Source: Spirochaetaceae bacterium bin103
Lineage (GTDB): Bacteria; Spirochaetota; Spirochaetia; SZUA-6; Bin103
Length of the DNA: 35,642 nucleotides
Assembly (NCBI GenBank): GCA_002238925.1
Contig: MPNH01000056.1
Span: forward strand, 1 to 35,642
Direction of reading: 5' to 3'
The notes under the pieces are model-generated. The model was not told where the DNA came from. It saw only the letters and a program-made list of their open reading frames with translations, and did no database searches. Both the position numbers and the translations under genes were made by a program. This document shows positions 1 to 7,872 of the stretch, piece after piece. The first letter of the stretch is position 1. Every line of letters begins with the position of its first letter.

Positions 1-99
1 ATGCGTCGCCACGAACTCGTCCAGAATCCCCGCCTTCTGCTTCTTCGTCGCCCGTCGATACCGCTGCGCGGTCCTTCTGAGCGTCCTCCGATCTGCCAT
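1..99 (-). CDS. Transposase, N-terminal fragment (cut by window edge)
   Basis: Only the first 33 codons lie in the window, read from ATG at 99 towards base 1. The peptide is very basic and contains RYRRATKKQKAGILDEFVA. I recognise this as the N-terminal helix region of integrase-core (DDE) transposases of the ISNCY-like group, which often start with an 'RYR(K/R)A(S/T)KK.K..(I/L)LDEF' segment. A second in-frame ATG sits at 111, but the GGAGGAG on the minus strand is too close to it, so the start at 99 is preferred. The paired repeats at 151-212, just upstream, fit the terminal region of the same element. Whether the element is intact cannot be judged, because the catalytic domain lies outside the window. 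The family call rests on a short N-terminal piece. Confidence 0.6.
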   Translation of the reverse strand, partial: MADRRTLRRTAQRYRRATKKQKAGILDEFVATH

Positions 100-150
100 G
101 ATGACCCCCATCTCCTCCGACCCTCCGACCACATACTGGCACAGGTCCGT

Positions 151-212
151 CGTGTGGATTCTTCGATGAGGCAACGGTTCTCGTTCGTGTGGATTTAGCT
201 TGAGGCAATGCG
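151..212. repeat. Paired imperfect repeats at the insertion-sequence end
   Basis: Two copies of a motif beginning CGTGTGGATT and ending TGAGGCAA lie in direct orientation at 151-176 and 186-212. They are separated by about ten bases and placed between the transposase start and the next gene. Repeated subterminal motifs of this kind are typical transposase binding sites, so the outer copy probably marks the element's end near 210. No target-site duplication can be seen without the other end. Confidence 0.5.
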
Positions 213-256
213 GGGGGTTGCGGAACGAACGGTCAAGACCGTATGGTGGTTGAAGA

Positions 257-775
257 ATGATGAATAACACGCCCGAGCCAACTCTCCGCGACGTGATGGA
301 CAGCCTGCACCGCATCAACGGGCGGCTGGAAGAAAACGGCGAGCAGATACGCAGTCTGCGTGACCGCATGGACCGCATCGACGAGCGGTTGAGCGGCGTC
401 GACGAGCGCCTGGACCGCATCGACGAGCGGTTGAGCGGCGTCGACGAGCGCCTGGACCGCATCGACGGGCGATTGAGCGGCGTCGACGAGCGCCTGGACC
501 GCGTCGACGGGCGATTGAGCGGCGTCGACGAGCGCCTGGACCGCGTCGACGGGCGGTTGAGCGGCGTCGACGAGCGCCTGGACCGCATCGACGAGCAGGT
601 GCGCAAGCTGAACGACCGCATGGACGAACTGGAGCAAGGTGTTGCCAACGTGATCGAGAACGGATTTGCGAGGGTAGAGGCGGCCGTTCGGGGCCTCGCC
701 GAGACGAAAGCCGACCGCTCCGAAGTGGCAGCGCTGCGGGCGGACGTTGACGCGCTGAAAGAGGCCGCCGGCTAG
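257..775 (+). CDS. Coiled-coil repeat protein, hypothetical
   Basis: 172 residues, almost wholly charged and helical, with no signal peptide or membrane segment. Residues 44-113 are five tandem copies of a 14-residue unit, RLSGVDERLDRI(V)D(E/G). Two heptads per unit place Leu, Val and Ile in a/d-type positions, as in a long parallel coiled coil. The flanks (residues 15-43 and 114-172) continue the heptad pattern, ending with an Ala-rich helix. ATG codons stand at 257 and 260 with only a weak GAAG upstream, so either may be the start. Similar proteins are common as hypothetical, tail-fibre-like or apolipoprotein-like coiled coils. I assign no function. It lies just outside the insertion-sequence end and is not in an obvious operon. 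Confidence 0.72.
   Translation: MMNNTPEPTLRDVMDSLHRINGRLEENGEQIRSLRDRMDRIDERLSGVDERLDRIDERLSGVDERLDRIDGRLSGVDERLDRVDGRLSGVDERLDRVDGRLSGVDERLDRIDEQVRKLNDRMDELEQGVANVIENGFARVEAAVRGLAETKADRSEVAALRADVDALKEAAG
386..595 (+). repeat. Five tandem 42-bp in-frame repeats
   Basis: Five head-to-tail 42-bp units encode the 14-residue coiled-coil repeat. Units differ by a few bases, mainly CGACGAG versus CGACGGG and CATC versus CGTC. The unit length is a multiple of three, so gain or loss of copies would keep the frame and change only coil length. Confidence 0.95.
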
Positions 776-819
776 GCAACCGCAACCCACGCCGTACAGC
801 GCCGCGAAGCCGGTCCATC

Positions 820-2058
820 TCACAAGTTGTGTTCGACGGTGCGGACCGTGCCGTCGCGGTTGAAGGTGTAGGTGACGCCTGCCCAGGTGACGCGGCGCAT
901 GAACACGGAGCGCACCGCGCCCCACAGCGCCACCAGTGCGACCAGCGGCATCAACCCGACCCAGCGGCGCCGGGCGAAGGTGAGCGGGCGCTCGCGCGGC
1001 GCCGTGCACAGCAACGGCGAGACCAGAGCGGCGGCGAACAGGCCCGGGGGGGCGCGAGCCGCGGGCCACGGCACCGGGGGGCCCAGAGGGGGGGCGAACA
1101 GACCGGGGGCGGCCAGCACCGGCCACGCGGCGACGCCGCTGCCCCGGGCCGCCATGATCAGTTCCGCGGCAGCGGCGGCGAATGCCGCCCCCAGCCCCAG
1201 GATCCCAATCACCGCCGCCCACCACGACCCGGGCGTATACAGCCGCGTATAGAACACCTGGCGGCCGAACCAGTCAAGCAGCTCAGGGAACCGGGCGATC
1301 GCGTCTCCGGTCGGCGACACGCAGCGCGGCACGAACACGCGCCGGGCGCGGTGGCGGAACAGCAACGTCTGCAGCGACAGGTCGTCGGACAGGCGCGGGT
1401 ACCAGTGGGCGGCCACCCCGAGGCGCTGCCAGTCGGTGCGCCGGATCGCCCAGGTGCCGCCCCACACCGCCTGCGAGGTGGGCCAAGCGGCGAGCGCCGC
1501 CATGTGCGCCGACAATACGGTGTGCACCTGCGCGGCCAGGCTCGCGGACTCGGGGGCGAGCCATCGGTAGCCGGTGGCAACGGTTACGCGCGGCCGGCGC
1601 AACGCTCCAACCAAGTGGTGCAGCAGGTCGGGAGGCGGCTCTATATCGGCGTCGCAGAACGCGTACACCTCCGCCTCCGCGGGTGCGGCCGATACCGCGG
1701 CCAGCAGGTTATGGATTTTCTGCGAGCCGGTGTGAGCCAACCCGGCTACTACGTGGCGAACGTGTTGGTAGCGAGCGGCAACGCCGGCGATGACGGGCGC
1801 CGCTGTATCGTGCTCGCTCTCGGTGACGAAGGTGATGTCGAGGGGACGGTAGCGCTGGGCGGCAAACGCCTCCAGGTGGCGCTCCAGGTGCGGGCCTGCC
1901 CCCTTGCACGGCACGACCAGGTGCACCGCGGCGGCGGGGCCGCGCGACAGGCGGGGCCGGTAGCGGCTGCCGCGCCACCAGCTCAGCGCCGCCGGCGCCA
2001 CCTGCACCACACTCAGGGCGGCGAACAGTAGCGTCCGCGTCAGCTCCCAGGCGGTCAC
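820..2058 (-). CDS. Membrane glycosyltransferase, GT2/GT21-like
   Basis: A 412-residue processive-type glycosyltransferase, probably transferring a sugar from a nucleotide sugar to a lipid or membrane acceptor. An N-terminal hydrophobic segment (about 9-27) precedes a GT-A domain. It has the opening VVPCKG (48-53), the metal-binding DAD at 136-138, a second acidic pair in LSDDLSLQ (225-226) and RQVFYTR (266-272), which takes the place of the (Q/R)xxRW motif of GT21 ceramide glucosyltransferase/HpnI-like enzymes. Two or three membrane segments follow. Start: the frame stays open much further upstream, but that part only mirrors the preceding gene. GTG at 2058 overlaps that gene's stop as GTGA, the expected coupled start. 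Residues about 300-345 are unusually Pro-rich for a membrane segment and coincide with G-runs on the plus strand. Confidence 0.78.
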   Translation of the reverse strand: MTAWELTRTLLFAALSVVQVAPAALSWWRGSRYRPRLSRGPAAAVHLVVPCKGAGPHLERHLEAFAAQRYRPLDITFVTESEHDTAAPVIAGVAARYQHVRHVVAGLAHTGSQKIHNLLAAVSAAPAEAEVYAFCDADIEPPPDLLHHLVGALRRPRVTVATGYRWLAPESASLAAQVHTVLSAHMAALAAWPTSQAVWGGTWAIRRTDWQRLGVAAHWYPRLSDDLSLQTLLFRHRARRVFVPRCVSPTGDAIARFPELLDWFGRQVFYTRLYTPGSWWAAVIGILGLGAAFAAAAAELIMAARGSGVAAWPVLAAPGLFAPPLGPPVPWPAARAPPGLFAAALVSPLLCTAPRERPLTFARRRWVGLMPLVALVALWGAVRSVFMRRVTWAGVTYTFNRDGTVRTVEHNL

Positions 2059-2540
2059 GCCGGCGCACTGCCCGACGGTGCGGCCAGCCACTGCGCCAGC
2101 GCCTTGTCGGGGCGCGCCAGTTCCTCCAAGCCGGTGTAGTAGTAGCGCTCCCAGCCCTGCTCCGGGAGACCGGTAAACAGCATCAGGTTGAGCGGATAGT
2201 GCTCGCTGTCGGTGCAGCGCCGGAAATCGTCGCGGAACAGGAAGGTCGGGATCCTGCGCGCGATCGCCACACCCAGTTCCACCATTACTCCCTCGTCCGG
2301 TGGCGTGCCGTTCACGATGGCAAGGATGGCGTCGCAGGTGCTGACATCGGTCAGATCGCGCTGCCCGACCCGGTACGCCCAGCCAGGCTCGGTCAGGTCG
2401 AAGTTGTTGCGTGCAAACGGTTCCCATACCTCGGCGCCAAGCGCCTCCAGGCGTGCCACGAACTCGGGCAGCAAGCGCTCCTTCTGCTGCACGGAAAAAC
2501 CGTACGGACTGGCCAGATAGATCCGCTTGCGTACCATCAT
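2055..2540 (-). CDS. Nucleoside 2-deoxyribosyltransferase family protein
   Basis: 161 residues. The chain opens with RIYLASPYGFS, the phosphate- and base-binding first strand of this family. It carries GTPPDEGVMVELGVA (78-92), where Glu88 corresponds to the family's nucleophilic glutamate. Characterised members move 2-deoxyribose between nucleobases or hydrolyse nucleoside N-glycosidic bonds in the cytoplasm. Distant members hydrolyse dNMPs or act on modified nucleotides, so the exact substrate is open. ATG codons at 2540 and 2537 are both possible, with only a weak GGGTAGGG upstream. It is followed with a 4-base overlap by the glycosyltransferase gene, an unusual partner for this family. Confidence 0.85.
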   Translation of the reverse strand: MMVRKRIYLASPYGFSVQQKERLLPEFVARLEALGAEVWEPFARNNFDLTEPGWAYRVGQRDLTDVSTCDAILAIVNGTPPDEGVMVELGVAIARRIPTFLFRDDFRRCTDSEHYPLNLMLFTGLPEQGWERYYYTGLEELARPDKALAQWLAAPSGSAPA

Positions 2541-2792
2541 GATCCAACCCTACCCGGCGCCATCCCGCCGCGACAACGGCCCGCTGGCCGTCTCCGCATC
2601 ACCGGACCGCCGTGCACCGCCACCTCGAGCGATACCGGGCAGCAGATTCTTCTGAAGTTTCCTGACGCCACCTGTAACCTTTTCCTTTGGGCGTGGTTGT
2701 ACTTTTTGCATACAGACTGGGGGGGCCTTTTCCGGACGTCAATTGGCAAAGGTCAGGCGTTCTGCACCCCGGGTGTATCGATTTCCATCCAC

Positions 2793-2834
2793 GGCCCCTG
2801 GGGTTTTACCTCCTTTACCCAGGGGCCTTTTTTT
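2793..2834 (+). terminator. Strong intrinsic terminator
   Basis: Perfect 10-bp arms GGCCCCTGGG (2793-2802) and CCCAGGGGCC (2818-2827), a 15-base loop, then seven T (2828-2834). The T-tract is on the right only, so it works on plus-strand transcripts. No plus-strand gene lies close upstream; the next plus-strand gene starts 75 bases downstream. Confidence 0.88.
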
Positions 2835-2890
2835 ATGCCCCCACCTGCGCCGCGCCGCTCTTCCGCCGGCCCTCGCAGGACACGCCGCCC

Positions 2891-2899
2891 TGCTATACT
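2891..2899 (+). promoter_or_regulatory. Extended -10 promoter, predicted leaderless start
   Basis: TGCTATACT matches an extended -10 (TGnTATAAT with one change). Exactly nine bases separate its end from ATG 2909, placing the transcription start at or within two or three bases of the start codon. No Shine-Dalgarno site or convincing -35 is present, which fits an extended -10 and a leaderless message. Confidence 0.6.
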
Positions 2900-2908
2900 C
2901 GCTCCGCC

Positions 2909-4309
2909 ATGCCCGCGCCACAACAGCGAGCCGCTGTGCTCGGCACCACCCGTCTCTACTACCTGCCGGTAACCACCCGCGTACCGCTCAAGTTCGGCCC
3001 CGAGGTGCTCACCGAGGTGATTTGCGCCCGCGCCAGCGTGGAACTGCACGCCGCCGGCGATCCCGGGTCGACCGCTCAGGCCACCGCCGCCGGCTGGGGG
3101 GAAACGCCCCTGAACGTGCAGTGGGTGTGGCCGAGCGGTCTCACCTACGCCGAGCGGCTGGCGGCGCTGCGCGGCCTGACCGAGGCGATTGCCCGCGCCT
3201 GGCCCCACAACGACCGGCCCGGCCACCCCATGGAGATCGGCCATCGGTTCATCACCACGCGCCTCCCGAGCCTGCTGGCAGAGGCCAACAGCACGCGACC
3301 CGCACAGGCCGCAATCCCCTGGCTCGCCGCCCTGGTGTGCGCCTCCGCCTTCGACCTCGCGACCCACGACGCCTACGGCAAGCTGATGGGGTGCCCGGCC
3401 TACGCCACGTACGGCCCCGACTACCTGGCAACCGACCTGGCGGCGTTCCTTGGCGACCCGGCATTCACCGGACGCTACCCGTGCGACTATCTTGCGGCGG
3501 CGCCGCGCCGGCTGATGGCGTGGCACCTGGTGGGCGGCCTCGACCCGCTGTCCCCGGCGGACCTTACCGGCGACGAGCCCGACGACGACTACCCGACGCT
3601 GCTGGAAGACTGGATTCGGACCGATGGCCTGCAAGCCTTGAAGGTGAAGCTGCGCGGCGACGACGAGGCATGGGACTACGAACGGCTGGCCGCAGTCGGG
3701 GCGATCGCGGCGCGCCACCCGGTGCTGTGGCTGTCGGCGGACTTCAACTGTACCGTGGATGATCCCGAGTACGTGAACCGCATCCTGGATCGGTTACGCG
3801 ACAATGCACCGCACACCTACGCGACGATCCTGTACGTCGAGCAGCCGTTTCCTTACGACCTGGAGCAGCACCGGACCGACGTGCGCTCGGTGGCGGCGCG
3901 CAAACCGCTGTTCATGGATGAGAGCGCCCACGACTGGACCTTGGTGCGCCTGGGCCGGTCGCTCGGCTGGAGCGGCGTGGCGCTGAAGACATGCAAGACG
4001 CAGACCGGAGCGCTGCTGAGCCTGTGCTGGGCGCGGCAGCACGGCATGACGCTGATGGTGCAGGATCTTACCAATCCGATGCTGGCGCAGATTCCGCATG
4101 TGCAGCTGGCCGCCCACGCCGGCACCATCATGGGCGTGGAGACCAACGCCATGCAATTCTACCCCGCGGCCTCCGCGGCCGAGGCGCAGGTGCACCCCGG
4201 CCTGTACCGGCGCCGCGGCGGTCACTTGGACCTGTCCACGCTCGCCGGCGCCGGCTTCGGCTACCGAGTGGGCGAAATTCGGCGCGCGCTGCCCGAGCCG
4301 GTGGTGTAG
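2909..4309 (+). CDS. Enolase-superfamily enzyme (mandelate racemase/muconate lactonizing type)
   Basis: 466 residues from ATG 2909. The barrel carries a full set of superfamily residues: KVK at 245-247 (second-strand lysines), metal ligands D278 (in DFN), E311 (in VEQPF) and the D337-E338 pair, then K360 and K363 in KTCKTQTG. A Lys at each end of the barrel is the pattern of the muconate lactonizing/dipeptide epimerase/o-succinylbenzoate synthase branch rather than His-Asp mandelate racemase enzymes. The reaction should begin with proton abstraction next to a carboxylate; the substrate is not identifiable. The chain is longer than typical (about 350-400), with extra sequence around residues 150-235. 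The start is supported by an extended -10 nine bases upstream. It converges on glpD with a 79-bp gap. Confidence 0.88.
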   Translation: MPAPQQRAAVLGTTRLYYLPVTTRVPLKFGPEVLTEVICARASVELHAAGDPGSTAQATAAGWGETPLNVQWVWPSGLTYAERLAALRGLTEAIARAWPHNDRPGHPMEIGHRFITTRLPSLLAEANSTRPAQAAIPWLAALVCASAFDLATHDAYGKLMGCPAYATYGPDYLATDLAAFLGDPAFTGRYPCDYLAAAPRRLMAWHLVGGLDPLSPADLTGDEPDDDYPTLLEDWIRTDGLQALKVKLRGDDEAWDYERLAAVGAIAARHPVLWLSADFNCTVDDPEYVNRILDRLRDNAPHTYATILYVEQPFPYDLEQHRTDVRSVAARKPLFMDESAHDWTLVRLGRSLGWSGVALKTCKTQTGALLSLCWARQHGMTLMVQDLTNPMLAQIPHVQLAAHAGTIMGVETNAMQFYPAASAAEAQVHPGLYRRRGGHLDLSTLAGAGFGYRVGEIRRALPEPVV

Positions 4310-4388
4310 AGCGGCACCGGGCACCCGGCCCCGCGCCAGTCTGCGCCAATCGGACCAGGCATCCGCTGCCCCTCGGTCAGGCGCCTCC

Positions 4389-6086
4389 TCAGTCGCTGAG
4401 CGGCACGCCGCCGGCCGCGATCGCCGCCCAGGTGGCGTGCAGTCTGGCGGCCGCGGCAGCCTCCTGGCGGTGTCGCTCGGCCACGCTCCAGTTCAGTTCG
4501 CCGGCCATCAGCTCGGCCACGCGCGGCACGCTCGCCAGCGCCGCCGCGCTATCCAGGAACGCCAAGCGGGTGCGCCGCGATAGTACGTCGTCCACGGTGC
4601 AGGCCGCCTCCTGGCGCGCCGCGTACAGCGCCTCCGCCTCCAGGTAGGGGTAGCGGCTCGCCAACCGGGCCCGGTGGCCGGCCGCGGCCAGCCGAGCGAC
4701 CGCGGTGGCGCGGTCCCCATAGGTGGTATCGAGATGGCGGGCAACGTCCGCCGGCAGCCGATGGCGCCGTTGCAGTCCATCCGCGTCGGGGCGATAACCG
4801 GCGGCGCCGGCCAGCGGGGTTGTGCGGGTGTGCGACACGTTGCGGACAGCGAGCCCACCGGCGGCCACGGCGCGGTTGACCGCGTGCACCGCCATCACGC
4901 GGTAGGTCGTCCACTTGCCGCCCGCCACCGTGACCAGGCCCGCCCGGCTCTCGGTCAGGTAATGGTCGCGGGTCAGCGCTGCGGTCCCGCGGCGCCGCCT
5001 GCGCCCGCCGGCGACGCGCCGCGGCGGCGCCGCAATCAGAGGACGCAGCCCGGTCCACGCCGAGGCCACGTCGTCCGCGCGGACCGGCACGTTGAGGTAG
5101 CTGTTCAGATGATCGAGCAGGTAGTGCACCTCACGCGGCGTGGGCACCGGATCTTCGGTCACCGGCGCCGACACCTCGGTGGTGCCCACCAGCAGACGGC
5201 GCTGCCACGGCAGCACGAAGATTACCCGGCCATCCTCCGTGCGCGGAATCAGGAACCCGGTGTCGGGCGCCGGGAAACGCGGGCCAAGTACCAGGTGGGT
5301 GCCGGCGCTGACCCGCAACAGCGGAGCGCTGGTCTCCTCGTCGAGCGCGCGCAGGTCGTCGACGTAAGGACCCGCGGCGTTCAGCACCACGCGCGCGCGG
5401 ATCGGCCAGGCGTTGCCGGTAAGCTGGTCGCGTACCGCCGCGCCGGTGATGCGCCCGCGCGCATCGGTGGTGAACCCTTCCACCGTCACGTAGTTTGCAA
5501 TCGCCGCGCCCTGTTCGGCGGCGGTCAGGGCGAGGGCGAGATTCATGCGCGCGTCGTCGAACTGGCCGTCATGGTAAACCACCCCGCCGCGCAGACGGCG
5601 TGGCGGGCCGTGGCCGCGCACCTCCTCGCGCAGGTAGGGGAACCGGGTCATGACATGTTCGCGCGGCACGAATTCCGAGCGGTGCAACGAATACTTGCCG
5701 GCCAGGCGGTCGTAAAGGCGCAGTCCGATGCGGTAGTAGGGGTGCTGGCCAAGTTGATACAACGGGACGAAGATCGGCAGTTCGTGGACCAGGTGCGGGG
5801 CCAGCTCCAGCAGCGCCTGGCGCTCGCGCAGCGCCTCGCGCACCAAGCGGAACTGGCTACGGTCGATACGCTTCACCGCCTGTTCCAGATAGCGCACGCC
5901 GCCGTGCACCAGCTTGGTGCTGCGGCTGCTGGTGCCGCTGCCAAAGTCGGCCCGCTCCACCAGCGCCACCCGCAGCCCGCGCGTGGCGGCATCAAGCGCA
6001 CTGCCGCAGCCGGTGGCGCCGCCGCCGACCACCAGCAGATCGAAGCGCTCCGCCTGCAAACGCCGCAGGTGGTCAGCGCGATTCAC
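4389..6086 (-). CDS. glpD: Glycerol-3-phosphate dehydrogenase, FAD-dependent
   Basis: 565 residues, normal length for GlpD. It oxidises sn-glycerol 3-phosphate to dihydroxyacetone phosphate at the membrane and passes electrons to quinone. The FAD dinucleotide site VVGGGATGCG is at 19-28, followed by the GlpD signature SGTSSRSTKLVHGGVRYL (about 50-67). Later come RTEDGRVIFVLPW, the GGKWTTYR motif and the C-terminal DxxLxRRTRL segment of the GlpD cap domain. The start codon is GTG at 6086, with only GGG at about -10. An insert around residues 351-360 contains five consecutive Arg (GGRRRRRG) just before the usual RDHY segment, which is odd but in frame. It lies 132 bp downstream of glpK on the same strand, so the pair forms a glycerol catabolic unit. 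Confidence 0.96.
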   Translation of the reverse strand: MNRADHLRRLQAERFDLLVVGGGATGCGSALDAATRGLRVALVERADFGSGTSSRSTKLVHGGVRYLEQAVKRIDRSQFRLVREALRERQALLELAPHLVHELPIFVPLYQLGQHPYYRIGLRLYDRLAGKYSLHRSEFVPREHVMTRFPYLREEVRGHGPPRRLRGGVVYHDGQFDDARMNLALALTAAEQGAAIANYVTVEGFTTDARGRITGAAVRDQLTGNAWPIRARVVLNAAGPYVDDLRALDEETSAPLLRVSAGTHLVLGPRFPAPDTGFLIPRTEDGRVIFVLPWQRRLLVGTTEVSAPVTEDPVPTPREVHYLLDHLNSYLNVPVRADDVASAWTGLRPLIAAPPRRVAGGRRRRRGTAALTRDHYLTESRAGLVTVAGGKWTTYRVMAVHAVNRAVAAGGLAVRNVSHTRTTPLAGAAGYRPDADGLQRRHRLPADVARHLDTTYGDRATAVARLAAAGHRARLASRYPYLEAEALYAARQEAACTVDDVLSRRTRLAFLDSAAALASVPRVAELMAGELNWSVAERHRQEAAAAARLHATWAAIAAGGVPLSD

Positions 6087-6218
6087 TTGCCCATCCCGCG
6101 CAACCCGCGACAGGCGAAGGTGTTCGCGGCGGTGGCCACACGCCGCCGGCCCGCCGTTGCGCCGAGGCTGGTGTCCGGCAACCCTCGACCCCTGTCCGGC
6201 AGTTCAGCCGACGGCTCA

Positions 6219-7727
6219 CTACCGGGGCGCCGCGGTGGATGTTGCCTCCGGGGAGCGCGTGCGCCGCACCGCGTCCGCCCAGCCGGCGAGCAGCGCCTCC
6301 CGCCGGCTCCCGTCCATCCGCGGCTCGAAGCGCCGTTCGGCACGCCACAGGTCGGCGGCCGCGGAACGGTCCGGCCACAGGCCCACCGCCAGCCCGGCCA
6401 GCAACGCCGCGCCCCAGGCGGTGGTCTCCAGGTTGACCGGACGCACCACCGGCAGGTCAAGCAGGTCGGCCTGAAGCTGCATCAACAGGTTGTTGGCCGC
6501 CGCGCCCCCGTCCACGCGCAGCTCGGTCAACGGGGCGCCCAGATCTCGTTCCATGGCGCGCACCACGTCCACCACCTGGCAGGCGATCGCCTCCAGCGCC
6601 GCCCGCGCCAGGTGCGCCCTGCCGGTGCCGCGGGTCAGCCCGGTCACCGTACCGCGCGCATCCTGGTCCCAGTACGGGGCGCCCAGCCCGGCAAACGCCG
6701 GCACCAGGTACACGCCGCCGGTGTCGGGCACCGACGCGGCCAGCGCCTCCACCTCCGGCGCGCTGGCGATCAGCCCGAGGCCGTCGCGCAGCCACTGCAC
6801 CACCGCGCCGCCCATGAATACGCTGCCCTCCAGGGCATATTCGCGCCGTCCGGCCATCTGCGACGCCACGGTAGTCAGCAGCCGGTTCGCGGAGCGCGGC
6901 GCTTCGGCGCCGGTGTGGGCAAGCAGGAAGCAGCCGGTGCCGTACGTGTTCTTGGCCAGCCCCGGCGCGAACAGAGCCTGCCCCACCGAGGCCGCCTGCT
7001 GGTCGCCCGCGATGCCGGCCAGCGGCACCGGCTCGTCGAGCAGCCCGGTCAGATCGCCGTACACCGCGGACGAATCGCACACCACCGGCAGCAGCGCGGC
7101 CGGGACGCCGAGCAGGCCGAGCAACTCCTCGTCCCAACAACCGCGGTGGATGTCGTACAGCAAGGTTCGGCTGGCATTGGTGGCGTCGGTGAGGTGCAAC
7201 GACCCGCCGCTGAGGCGAAACGCCAGCCAGCTGTCGATGGTCCCGAACGCCAGTTCGCCGGCCACGGCGCGCGCCCGCGCATCGGGCACCTGGTCCAGAA
7301 TCCAGGCCAGCTTGGTACCGGAAAAGTAGGCATCCAGCACCAACCCGGTGCGCCTCTGGAACAGGTCGCCGTGACCGGCCTTCTCAAGGTCCGTCACCAT
7401 GCCGCTGGTGCGGCGGTCCTGCCACACGATGGCCGGGTGAATCGGCTTGCCGCTGCCGCGCTCCCAGACCACCGTGGTCTCGCGCTGGTTGGTGATGCCG
7501 ACCGCCGCCACGTCGGCCGCGTTGCAGCCGGCGTCCGCTACCGCCTGGCGTGCCACGGCCACCTGGCTGGCCAGGATCTCCTCGGCATCGTGCTCCACCC
7601 AGCCCGCCCGCGGGAACATCTGCCGGAATTCCTGTTGCGCGACCGCTACGACCGCCCCGGCCGCGTCGAACAGCAGCGCCCGCGAACTGGTGGTGCCCTG
7701 ATCGAGGGCCAACACGAACCTGCGCAT
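6219..7727 (-). CDS. glpK: Glycerol kinase
   Basis: 502 residues, the standard FGGY-family length. It phosphorylates glycerol to sn-glycerol 3-phosphate with ATP in the cytoplasm, feeding the GlpD enzyme encoded next. Visible features are the phosphate-binding LALDQGTTSSRA at the N terminus, the WQDRRT substrate loop, the catalytic Asp in GIAGDQQAA, the GTGCFLLAHTG ATP-site motif and RVDGGAAANNLLMQ near the C terminus. No glpF facilitator gene lies in the window. The ATG at 7727 has no strong Shine-Dalgarno site; a weak TAGGTT at 7742-7737 stands nine bases before it, like the leaderless starts elsewhere in the window. It is divergent from gap, with 145 bp between the start codons. Confidence 0.97.
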   Translation of the reverse strand: MRRFVLALDQGTTSSRALLFDAAGAVVAVAQQEFRQMFPRAGWVEHDAEEILASQVAVARQAVADAGCNAADVAAVGITNQRETTVVWERGSGKPIHPAIVWQDRRTSGMVTDLEKAGHGDLFQRRTGLVLDAYFSGTKLAWILDQVPDARARAVAGELAFGTIDSWLAFRLSGGSLHLTDATNASRTLLYDIHRGCWDEELLGLLGVPAALLPVVCDSSAVYGDLTGLLDEPVPLAGIAGDQQAASVGQALFAPGLAKNTYGTGCFLLAHTGAEAPRSANRLLTTVASQMAGRREYALEGSVFMGGAVVQWLRDGLGLIASAPEVEALAASVPDTGGVYLVPAFAGLGAPYWDQDARGTVTGLTRGTGRAHLARAALEAIACQVVDVVRAMERDLGAPLTELRVDGGAAANNLLMQLQADLLDLPVVRPVNLETTAWGAALLAGLAVGLWPDRSAAADLWRAERRFEPRMDGSRREALLAGWADAVRRTRSPEATSTAAPR

Positions 7728-7872
7728 GGCGCAGCCAACCTAAACCCGTGCGCTGCCTCCGGCAACCCCACCAGCGGCGGCGCATCATTGACGGCGGCCA
7801 GTGCGGCTGACGACTATATGGGGAACTACCGTTCGGCGGCGCCCGGCGCCGCATCCAAGGAGAAATCAACCA

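Larger units (their letters stand above)
2541..2908. other. 368-bp non-coding region with terminator and leader-like structure
   Basis: I see no credible gene here; the open frame running through it into the enolase-type gene has an unconvincing protein. On the plus strand a weak promoter-like pair (TTGGGC, 18-bp spacer, TACAGA at 2711-2716) precedes a G-run at 2719-2727 and a strong terminator at 2793-2834. GGGGCC at 2722-2727 can pair with GGCCCC at 2793-2798, the left arm of that terminator. The region could therefore encode a small RNA of about 110 bases or an attenuating leader. I did not recognise any known riboswitch or 6S/SRP/tmRNA consensus. Confidence 0.4.

Noticed and set aside
386..595. 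Regular repeats considered as a CRISPR array
   Set aside because: No unique spacers; the repeats are contiguous, 42 bp, in frame and encode a coiled coil.
2059..2547. N-terminal extension of the glycosyltransferase to give a 575-residue fusion
   Set aside because: The extra residues are an out-of-frame reading of the deoxyribosyltransferase-like gene. The GTG at the GTGA overlap gives a family-like N terminus.
2687..2908. 74-residue N-terminal extension of the enolase-superfamily enzyme
   Set aside because: It would translate through the terminator hairpin and a -10 element, and the extra residues have no counterpart in the family.
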